Shown: piece after piece, positions 55,582 through 64,000 of the stretch
Layout: every line of letters begins with the position of its first letter
Position numbering within the stretch: the stretch's first letter is position 1
Source of the DNA: Heterobasidion occidentale
Lineage: Eukaryota; Basidiomycota; Agaricomycetes; Russulales; Bondarzewiaceae
Assembly (NCBI GenBank): GCA_039111635.1
Contig: JBCAQO010000009.1
Location: forward strand, 1,116,001 to 1,180,000
DNA length: 64,000 nucleotides
Direction: 5' to 3'
The notes under the pieces: model-generated
The model's database searches: none
What the model was told of the DNA's origin: nothing
The model's input: only the letters and a program-made list of their open reading frames with translations
Position numbers and translations under genes: made by a program

Positions 55582-56892
55582 GTGGGCTTGGGACGAAACA
55601 GCAGAAGACTGGGTAGAACCACCCAGTACAGGAACCCCGAACCGGAAATCCCGGACACATCGGAGGAAGAAGAAGGAACATCCGAGTCCGAATCCTCGGA
55701 TATTCAAACACCGATCAACACCCGAAATATTATGTCAAATCCTACAGACCCCCCCGTCTCATCGGGAAGGGGCAAGCTCAAGCTCCCTGATAACTTCGAA
55801 GGGGACCGAACACAATCACAGAAATTCATCATGAATTGCCTCCTCCTTTTCACAACAGAGTCGGACCGATACAAGACGGACACAGATAAAGTTTCCCTCG
55901 CTCTCTCTTGCATGAGATATGGGACGGCCGGCGTATGGGCAGAAAGCTTCCTAAAGAAGACAGTAGGGGCGACCCCGCCCAAGACCGTAGGAACTTGGGA
56001 CGACTTCCTTGTCAGGTTTAAACTCCAGTTCAAGGAAACGAACCTCACGGACAAGGCCCGAAGCGCCCTCATGTCTTTCTCTCAGGGGAAGATGACGGTG
56101 GATGAGTATTCAAACCAATTCATCCTTATCGCCGCCGACGCCGACATCACCGACAAGGAACAAGTTCCTTACTTCCAGAGGGGACTCGACCCAAGGGTCA
56201 TGGACAAGATCTATGACAAAGAAACTCCGCCGAAGGACACGATCCAAGATTGGGTCAACACTGCCTGTGAAATAGACGGACGCTTGAGAGCCCGAAGTGC
56301 TCAAAAGGCGATCCTAGCCAACTCCACCTCATTCCGAAGTGACTTCCTCAATCGCTTTCACCTCCAACCAGCTCGCCGCTATAACTCTACCACCGCTCCT
56401 CGCAGAATGAACAACCAGGTGGTTGACATGGATATTGATGCCTCTCGCAAAAGAAACGCCGATCAAAACAAACGTGTATACGATGGCAAGAGACCCGCTC
56501 CCTTTTCCTGCTACAATTGCGGAAAACCAGGGCACGGGATAGCTGATTGTCGTTCCCCTCGTAGAGGCATTCCCCGTCTCGAGGAAATTCGCGCAAGTCG
56601 GTGGGCAGAGGAGGTAGACGAACTCGCGCTGCAGACATGGAGGATGAAGACGAGCAAGAACCCCCGGTGGGAGACGATGCGCGACTACATCGAGGACTGG
56701 AGGAGGGGAGTTCTCATGGCCACCACCGTCGGGTACCACAACCTGGTAATTCGGTGGAACGTGAGGACCCTTCCGCGAGAAGGGGAGGATCACGCCAGAG
56801 CGATGGAGAGCGCTACGTACCGCCTAACGGACGACGAGGAAACGGACCCGTCAGTGATACTAATGGCGTCCGAGCGCTCTTCCAAGAAGTAG
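55582..56892 (+). CDS. element B gag polyprotein
   Basis: Open frame of 436 codons. The N-terminal acidic stretch (SEEEEGTSESESSD) is followed by a gag capsid domain at about residues 65-230 (KLKLPDNFEGDRTQ, YGTAGVWAESFL) and one CCHC zinc knuckle (CYNCGKPGHGIADC) near residues 313-326. It packages element RNA. Sequence upstream in another frame (to about 55390) encodes a plausible longer N-terminus (AEWAWDETAEDWVEPP), so a frame slip near 55620 may have shortened it. Confidence 0.85.
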   Translation: MGLGRNSRRLGRTTQYRNPEPEIPDTSEEEEGTSESESSDIQTPINTRNIMSNPTDPPVSSGRGKLKLPDNFEGDRTQSQKFIMNCLLLFTTESDRYKTDTDKVSLALSCMRYGTAGVWAESFLKKTVGATPPKTVGTWDDFLVRFKLQFKETNLTDKARSALMSFSQGKMTVDEYSNQFILIAADADITDKEQVPYFQRGLDPRVMDKIYDKETPPKDTIQDWVNTACEIDGRLRARSAQKAILANSTSFRSDFLNRFHLQPARRYNSTTAPRRMNNQVVDMDIDASRKRNADQNKRVYDGKRPAPFSCYNCGKPGHGIADCRSPRRGIPRLEEIRASRWAEEVDELALQTWRMKTSKNPRWETMRDYIEDWRRGVLMATTVGYHNLVIRWNVRTLPREGEDHARAMESATYRLTDDEETDPSVILMASERSSKK

Positions 56893-57059
56893 GGAAGGCG
56901 GAGGCAAAGAAGATGTTGGTGGATCTGGCAGAGGATTTTTCCTGACCTCTCCTTCACCAGCCGAAGAGAGAGGGTCAAGGAAACTCGAGTATGATTCCCC
57001 GTCATATATTCGAATCGGAGCAATGAACAGTCACATTATTACCCCCATTCGACTTGACG

Positions 57060-60000
57060 TGTGATTAACAACTCGAGGAAGAAGCGCTGGAGCCAGAGCC
57101 GCCATCGACTCAGCATGCGAAGGGATTTTGGTAAACGAGGGGTGGGTACAGAAGCACAATCTTCCCACTTATCCTTTAAACCGCCCCATCCGCGTTCGCA
57201 ATGTCGATGACACCATCAACAAGGCAGGCCTCATTCGACGAGGCCTGGACGCGAATCTCACCGTCAAGGATAGACGGGGGAGAACTCACACCGAGCGCGT
57301 CCAGATGTTCATCACCAATCTAGGAAAAGACGACATGCTCCTAGGAACAGATTGGTTGAAATACCACGACCCCTCCATCGGGTGGAGGCGCCGTGAAGTA
57401 CACTTTGATCGATGCCCCAGAGATTGCCAACAACCATATGGGTTTACCAAGGCAAGGGAAGAGCCTACCAAAAAGGCATGGCTAGCGAAACTACGCGGTG
57501 ACAAGATTCCCCAGCGGACGAAACCGCATCTTGTCTCGGAACCGGTAGGACCTTCGTGGACTTGGACTAAAGAACAATGGAGCCAAGTACCCGCGAAGGA
57601 ATGGAAAACTCGGTTCATGGAGCTACTCGAGCACAAATCCCGACAACGCAAAGCTCGGGAATGGCTCGAGGAGCAAATAACCGAAAGGAAGGAACGCCGG
57701 CAAGCTCAGCAAAAAGCAGCCCAGGGCGAAGCTTCAGGGAAAGTCGCTGAAGAAGCGCGAACACCGTCTGACTCCTCCGCAATGGTTAGCGCAGGAGAAC
57801 CCGTCATTAGGAAGGTAGCTCTAGAACCCTCGGGGTTCGCAAGCTTTGACGAAGACCTGGAGGAAGAGATCGACACCACCGACTTGAAAGGTCGGGTGCC
57901 GACAGAATATCATTCTTACCTCGACATCTTCAGCGAACGACGATCGCAGAGGCTCCCCCAACATACAATATGGGACCACGCGATAAACCTCAAACCGTCT
58001 TTTGTACCCCAGGCCCCACGGATATTTCCCTTGAGCCCAGAAAAGCATGACGAGTTAGGGAAGTTCGTCAAAGAACACCTTTCCAGAGGAACGATACGTC
58101 GGTCAACAGCACATAGCGCGGCCTCTTTCTTTTTTGTAAGCAAGAAAGATGGGAAGCTCCGTCCGGTACAAGACTATCGTCACCTTAACGAACACACTAT
58201 TCGAGACGTCACCCCCCTGCCATTAATCCAAGAACTATTGGATATCATTAAAGGCGCAACGGTGTTCTCAAAGCTCGATGTTCGGTGGGGATATAACAAC
58301 GTGCGCATCAAGAAAGGAGACGAGTCCAAGGCGGCCTTCGTCACACCCTTGGGACTCTTCGAACCTACAGTGATGTTCTTTGGGCTCTGTAATTCCCCGG
58401 GAACCTTCCAAGCCATGATGAACATGATCTTCCAAGAACTCATCCTGGCCCGGAAAATAGCGGTATATATGGACGACATCCTCATCTTCACGAAGACCAC
58501 AGCGGAACACATTGTGATTCTTCGGCGAGTCCTCCAAATCCTGCGCGACAACGATCTTTACCTCAAACCAGAGAAGTGCGAGTTCCACAAGGAGAAGCTG
58601 AACTACCTTGGGTACACGATCTCAAAAGACCACGTCGCTATGGAAGACTCGAAGATTGAAGCTATCCAGGAATGGCCCATCCCACGCACAGTTCGCGACA
58701 TCCGCTCTTTCTTAGGCTTAGGGAACTTCTACCGACGATTCATTGATAAATTCTCTTTGATCGCTCGGCCCCTGCATGACCTCACGAAGAAGGATGCGAA
58801 ATGGGACTGGACCACGGAGTGCCAACAGGCGTTTGATCGACTGAAGAAAACATTCATCAGCCGACCCGTCCTGTTGTACCCTGACCCGATGCGTCCTTAC
58901 CGGCTTGTTACCGACGCTTCCCTCGCAGCATATGGTGCAGTCCTCTTACAGGAAGGACCTGATAGCAACTGGCACCCTGTTGCATACCTCTCAGGATCGT
59001 TCTCACCGGCTGAACGAAATTACGACGTGCATGATCACGAACTCCTCGCCATCATCAAAGCACTGGAACACTGGAAACACTACCTCGAAGGCGCTCGACA
59101 CCCCTTTGAGGTCTGGACGGACCATAAAAACCTAGAACACTTTAAGACGGCGCGCGACCTGTCAAGGTGACAAGCGCGCTGGAGTCTGTTTTTGTCCCAA
59201 TTTGACTTCCAGCTCAGTTACAAGGCTGGAACTACTAATCACGCCGATGCTCTGTCCAGGCGTCCAGACCTTAGTGAGGGGGTGGAATCTGATAACAAGG
59301 CACAGACTCTGCTCCCATCCAGATTTTTCACCGAGTCCAGCGAAACTCTAGTAGAGCCAAGCGAAGGCATACACGTCAAAGCAACAGAACTCGTATCCTC
59401 GGACATCCTCTCCCTTATTCGACACTCGCGCTCGGAACACGATTTGCTGGTTGATGTCGCCCTCAAGAAACTGCTGGAAAAAGGCCCAAATGCAATGAAG
59501 GGCGACCTAGGAAAATGGACACATGAAGAGGGCATCACAAGACGCGACGGTTACATATGTGTCCCAAAGGACGACCTCCTTCGACGAATGATTGTCAAAA
59601 CGCACCATGACACTATGGCTACAGGACACCCGGGCCGAGCAAAGACCTTAGAATTGGTCCAACGCCATTACTGGTGGTCAAGCATGACCAAATTTGTACA
59701 CGCATATGTGGATGGATGTGCAGTCTGCCAATCTACCAAGAACCTTCCCCATAGGACCCATCCACCGATCCAACCGCTGGAAACCACAAACATCCCTTGG
59801 CGCTTTATCTCCACCGACTTCGTGACAGACCTCCCGGAAAGCAGAGGCTACGACTCGATCAACGTGGTAGTCGATCAGGGTCTGTCAAAAGGAATAGTCA
59901 TAACCCCGTGCAAGAAGACAATCACGGCCGAAGAAACCACGACGCTCTTCCAGGATAATGTGTTCAAACGATATGGTTTACCAACCAAAGTGGTGTCCGA

Positions 60001-60875
60001 CAGAGGTCCTCAATTTGCGGCAAAGTTCACAAGGGAACTATGGAAAGGAATGGGATTACCCCTGCCCTCAGCACGGCTTACCACCCCCAAACGGACGGAG
60101 AAACAGAACGGGTAAACCAAGAGATCGAGCAATTCCTGCGAGTTTTCTGCAACTACCATCAAGATAACTGGGTAGACTTGATCCCCTTCGCAGAATTCTC
60201 CCATAATACCCGAAGACACTCCGCCACTGGGAAGTCGCCTTTTGAAGTCCTTTACGGGTTCAATCCACCATATTCAGTCGACTCAGCCCTGGAGACCAAG
60301 GTACCCGCAGTAACTGAACGTTTGCAGCTAATCAAAGAAGTCCAAGAAGATGCGGCCGCAAGTCTACAAATAGCAGCGCAGCACGCCAAGGACCGGGACC
60401 TGCATAGGAAACTCCCACAGTGGAAAGTAGGAACCCAAGTTTGGTTAGAAGGAACCCACATTCGGACGACTCACCCGAAGTTCAAGTTGGCACCTCGACG
60501 CTATGGCCCCTTTTTAGTGACCGAAAGAATCGGTGCTCTGGCTTATCGGTTAGAAATACTGAAACATGGAAAATACACCCGGTGTTTCATGCCTCCATGC
60601 TCATGGAATATCATGAGACAGAGGCCCACGGAAGGAACTTCCCCAGACCTGCCCCAGAGATCCTGAATGAAGAAGAGCACTACGAAGTGGAGGCCATTCT
60701 AGATTCAAAGCGCCAGGGACGAGGGACCAAGTACCTTGTCAAGTGGGTCGGATACTCCGAGGCCGATAACACTTGGGAACCCTTTGCCCTCCTCAAAGAT
60801 ACGGCCAACGAGGTGCTTCGTGAATTCCACGAAAGCTACCCAGACAAGCCCCGACCAGCGGCGATTAGGCTTTAG
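57060..60875 (+). pseudogene. element B pol: protease, RT, RNase H, integrase, chromodomain (one stop, two frameshifts)
   Basis: Protease region about 57085-57400, with the catalytic motif written DSACEG instead of D-S/T-G. Reverse transcriptase about 58000-58640 (FFVSKKDGKLRPVQDYR, YMDDILIF). RNase H about 58880-59150 ([20 protein letters not shown]). In-frame TGA at 59168-59170. Integrase zinc finger (HHDTMATGHPG, CAVCQSTK), catalytic core (STDFVTDLPES, VSDRGPQF, then TDGETERVNQEIEQF). Chromodomain at about 60680-60850 (HYEVEAILDSKRQG, YLVKWVGYSEADNTWE). Frames shift near 60050-60110 and 60550. Confidence 0.9.
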
Positions 60876-60933
60876 AAAGATATAAAAAGGGAGGCATCCC
60901 TCCCTCTTTCAAAGCAAGAATCCTCCCCAGTAC

Positions 60934-62110
60934 ATGTCCGACCACTCCTCCCTTGACTATTCCCCTGGACGTGCCATGCTCATCGATGACGGGACTACCT
61001 CCTCCCCTTCAAGAAACCCCTCACCAGACATCATTCTGGCCGTGGCCAACCCCGACACTGGACGCCCTAGCCGAAGCAGCCGCCCAACGACTCCAGAAGG
61101 AGTTCCCGTACAAATCAGTGTCCACCAAACCGCGCTCACCGTCGAAGATCGAACGGGTTCCCGAGCCTCACCACGGTTTGAGAGAGCTCATGACGAGCAC
61201 GATGAAGGACGTCAAGCAGAAGGAAGGCATGCTCCGTCAACGCCTCCACGACCGACGTCAGCGTTGGCTCAAGGAGACGCAAGGCAGGAAACGAGAGGCG
61301 GAAGAAGACCAGGAAACCCTTCGGACCTGGCATCGCCTACAACTGCTGAGGCAGGTATACAAGAATCAGCAACGGCTGGTACATCAGCTGCCAGGACCAG
61401 AGGGCCCCCTACCAGTAGTCGAGATCTGCACCCCGGAGAGTTGGAAGGACTAGGAGACGCTCTACTCCAACGCACCACCATCTCCGCGGTAATTCAGATG
61501 GCCACAGCGCTGGCCTTACAAAGGCTCGCTAACTTCTTCGCAGGGCAACCAGGAAGCGAGAGCGACGACATACCCCGACGCGAGCGACCAGGTCAGGCTT
61601 CTGGCCTATGCAGATGATCATAGGGCCGCCTCCTGGTACGCCCGAGGAAATAATGGGGCTTACGCCCTACTCATTCATCCGGACGAGTTCTCCTCCTTCA
61701 TCAATTTGGAGCTCCTACCCGCCCTCATCTCACGCACCGACACAAGACACTCCTCCCACGCCCATCCCGTTCGGACTGACCCATTCCGCGTCCAACCATG
61801 GAGCGAAGCTAGCAGAGCGATACCGGCTACAAGTAGTCGAGACGCATCCACCCAGACCGAATACGTCTGGGCTACGGTCCAACGACAGGCACGAAGGGAC
61901 CGAGAGGCCCTTCCTCCCATATCGGCAGGACAATCCACCGGGCAGGACGCAGGAGGCAGCAATGAGGAGCATCCTCCAAGGTACAGGAGGGAGGACAGGA
62001 CGGACATGAGGGACGAGGGAGCCAGAGAACAAGGGAACCCTCAACCCAGGCGAAGCAGTCCTAGAAGAACTCGACCCAAGAGATCGGACTCCAAACCGTC
62101 CTCGAGATAA
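60934..62110 (+). pseudogene. extra ORF region of element B downstream of pol, unknown
   Basis: After the pol stop at 60875 an uninterrupted coding-like region begins (MSDHSSLDYSPGRAMLIDDG) and appears to pass between frames (60934-61617, 60953-61453, 61706-62110). One frame encodes a basic coiled-coil segment (RQRLHDRRQRWLKETQGRKR, about 61230-61300); others are Pro/Arg/Ser-rich. It is not part of gag or pol. It might be an accessory protein as found in some fungal chromoviruses, or a non-coding tail. Function unknown. Confidence 0.45.
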
Positions 62111-62429
62111 CGAATTGAAGGAGCGCATCCACACATTGGTAGAAGAACTCCAGTCCGCCAGCGCCCGATCAGCGAACTACTTCCTGGACTCGAGCGGAAC
62201 TAGACGCCTGGGACGAGGTCGAAGGTGACAATTACGATGACACCGACCCCTATTATAGGCCGGATGAAGGATATGGGGACTACGGAGACATTGGCGGAGG
62301 ATACTAGACGAGGGAGTCGAGGAACCCCTTGTCGACAACAAGGTGACGGAGAGGAAAGGACCCCTCCGCACCACAGGTACCGGTTTCACGCACAGGACGC
62401 CGGAACGGACGTCCTGCATGACGAAACTG

Positions 62430-62452
62430 TGAAAAGATAAGAAGGCAGGGGG
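62430..62452 (+). promoter_or_regulatory. candidate polypurine tract of element B
   Basis: A purine-rich run (aaaagataagaaggcagggg) at the expected place for plus-strand priming, but not followed by the LTR start sequence. The 3' LTR is therefore missing or replaced. Confidence 0.4.
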
Positions 62453-62519
62453 AAGTACCTGACCATTTCGCGTTGCAGCCCTCCGGTCTCAAGATGAAGG
62501 ACAAGCATTCAACACTCTC

Positions 62520-62795
62520 GTTGTCAAGAGTATTCTGACAAGCGAATGGGCGCCCGCTTGGATCCCCAGTTTTACAGGGCCCTTCCGCATTAGGAGGCCC
62601 TTAGGATTCACAACATAACCTTGTACTGGTACATGAATGATGCATGAATATTGGTGGGAAATCTGTGTGCATATCCGCGTTGGGGAACGGTGGATCAACC
62701 TCGCTGTCAAGGTCTGACAGGTGTCTTGGACGTCCCACTTTGGATCTCCGGTTTTACAGGGTCTTTTCCGCATTAGGGGACCCTATCTGCGATGC
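62520..62795. repeat. diverged direct duplication, about 95-bp units 182 bp apart
   Basis: Segments 62520-62612 and 62705-62795 share TGGATC.CC.GTTTTACAGGG and CCGCATTAGG blocks with small differences. Identity unknown; lies at a contig end. Confidence 0.7.
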
Positions 62796-63049
62796 AGGAA
62801 CTGATGGCCGCACTCCATTAGTACCCCAAAACGGAGAAATAACATCCGCAACGATGTAAAACTACGAAAGGCTTGGTCCGCAATGATGATAAACTAGTTG
62901 CCGTCCGGAACGACGCTAAAGCTACCAAGACCCTCGGAGCGTGGTTGTATTCTGGCAGACGGCGAAGTGAGGGCCTCCACCGTTGCAGAACCCTGCCGAC
63001 TAGGTCGAGGCGCTTCCATATTCCATACGCCCTACATTAAAAGAATATG
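62796..63049. other. contig-end sequence without recognised feature
   Basis: No ORF or repeat with support up to the gap. Confidence 0.4.
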
Positions 63050-63149
63050 NNNNNNNNNNNNNNNNNNNNNNNNNNNNNNNNNNNNNNNNNNNNNNNNNNN
63101 NNNNNNNNNNNNNNNNNNNNNNNNNNNNNNNNNNNNNNNNNNNNNNNNN
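63050..63149. other. assembly gap, exactly 100 N
   Basis: A run of 100 N. The round number suggests a fixed-size scaffold gap of unknown true length. Confidence 0.98.
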
Positions 63150-64000
63150 ACAACGTACGCATGAAGGAAGGAAGCGAGAAACTAGCCGCGTTCGTCACCA
63201 ATCTAGGAATGTACGAACTCTGGTGATGTTCTTTGGATTAACCAACTCGCCGGCAACATTCCAAACTATGATGAACGCCCTCTTCAAAGACCTCATCTAC
63301 GCCGGATTAGTGGCAATCTATATGGACGACATCCTAGTATTCTCTAAAACGATGGACGATCACATCAAGACGGTTCGAAAGGTTTTACAGATCTTACAAG
63401 ACAACGACCTGTACCTACAACCCTCGAAGTGCCACTTCCACAAAAAGAAAATCGACTATCTCGGATATGTTATATCACATGGACATCTGGAAATGGACCC
63501 GATTAAAGTAGCCGGCATTATGGACTGGCCGACCCCTGGAAAAGTCAAAGAAGTGCAATCATTTTTAGGGTTTTGCAACTTTTATCGCAGATTTATCAAA
63601 GATTACTCAAAGATAGCACGACCGCTATTTGAGTTAACACAGAAGGAACGCACCTGGGATTGGACACCAGCATGCGAAGAAGCGTTTCAAACGCTAAAAC
63701 GAATATTCACAGAATCTCCGGTGCTCGTTATGCCAGACACAAGGAATCCGTTTCGCATTGAATGCGACGCTTCCGACTTTGCCACCGGAGCAGTTTTATC
63801 ACAAGTCGCCGAAGATGGAAAATGGCACCCATGTGCTTATATTTCCAAGTCGCTCTCACCTACAGAACGCAACTACCCAATCTATGATAAAGAGTTGCTA
63901 GCAGTTGTTCGAGCTTTTGAAGCTTGGCGACACTATTTGGAGGGCGCCGACCACCCGGTAGACGTCTGGACGGACCACAAGAACCTCGAATGGTTCCGTT
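63150..64000 (+). pseudogene. element A-family pol fragment (RT and RNase H)
   Basis: Starts inside the reverse transcriptase ([15 protein letters not shown]), includes [10 protein letters not shown], and runs through RNase H ([20 protein letters not shown]) to the window end. It is nearly identical to 2160-3010 in reverse complement. One base is missing near 63212 (GAACTCTGG here, GAACCTCTGG at the left copy), but it keeps TTTT where the left copy has TTT near 2365. It continues beyond the window. Confidence 0.92.

Larger units (their letters stand above)
54640..62452 (+). mobile_element. Ty3/gypsy chromovirus 'element B', 5' LTR to polypurine tract, 3' LTR not found
   Basis: Order on the plus strand: LTR-B (54640-55261), self-priming site, gag with CCHC knuckle, protease, reverse transcriptase, RNase H, integrase, chromodomain (about 60680-60850), an extra downstream ORF region, and a purine tract near 62430-62452. 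No TGTTATGACTTG-type 3' LTR follows before the gap, so the copy is truncated or misassembled there. It inserted in the right Tnp2 transposon after GCAATTAG. Confidence 0.92.

Noticed and set aside
62177..62773. CRISPR-like or satellite array near the contig end.
   Set aside because: Only two diverged units are present, and the genome is eukaryotic.

Overview
The window is nuclear DNA of a filamentous basidiomycete, most likely an Agaricomycete (Polyporales-like, by inference). Short 50-70 bp GT-AG introns interrupt nearly every gene. The tRNA genes carry introns. The mobile elements are Ty3/gypsy chromoviruses and a Tnp2-type (CACTA/EnSpm) DNA transposon. The sequence is a scaffold with a 100-N gap at 63050-63149.

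Layout. (1) 1-7610: minus-strand chromovirus (element A), entering from the left edge and broken by many 1-nt indels. (2) 7611-10055: an F-box-like gene wrecked by two solo LTRs. (3) 10714-40304: the gene-bearing core. It holds a short-chain dehydrogenase, the phosphatase YVH1, a probable tRNA-Ala, three paralogous alpha/beta hydrolases, a C2H2+RING protein, the RNA polymerase I/III subunit RPC19/AC19, a small proline/serine-rich protein, a divergent pair of splicing factors (DNAJC17/Cwf23-like and BUD13/Cwc26), two small orphans, an L-fuconate dehydratase (ENOSF1-like), an acidic orphan and an intron-containing tRNA-Leu(CAG). Two small inverted-repeat elements lie at 30837-32654. (4) 40377-54639: two copies of one Tnp2 transposon, head to head with a 150-bp spacer. 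Both carry the same solo LTR at the same site inside the transposase gene. (5) 54640-63049: a second chromovirus (element B, plus strand), inserted in the right transposon copy and lacking a recognisable 3' LTR. (6) After the gap, a plus-strand pol fragment of element A.

Functional themes. The host genes are mostly housekeeping: RNA polymerase I/III, splicing, ribosome-biogenesis phosphatase, tRNAs. The hydrolase cluster and the orphans are lineage-specific. Element history can be ordered in part: an LTR retrotransposon entered a Tnp2 transposon and was reduced to a solo LTR; the LTR-bearing transposon was copied to a second site; element B then entered one copy. LTRs of all three types show a TATA box followed 33-34 nt later by a 10-nt sequence. 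In elements A and B that sequence is complementary to the stretch just downstream of the LTR, which indicates Tf1-like self-primed reverse transcription. Single-base homopolymer indels concentrate in repeats and probably reflect unpolished long-read sequence as well as real decay.
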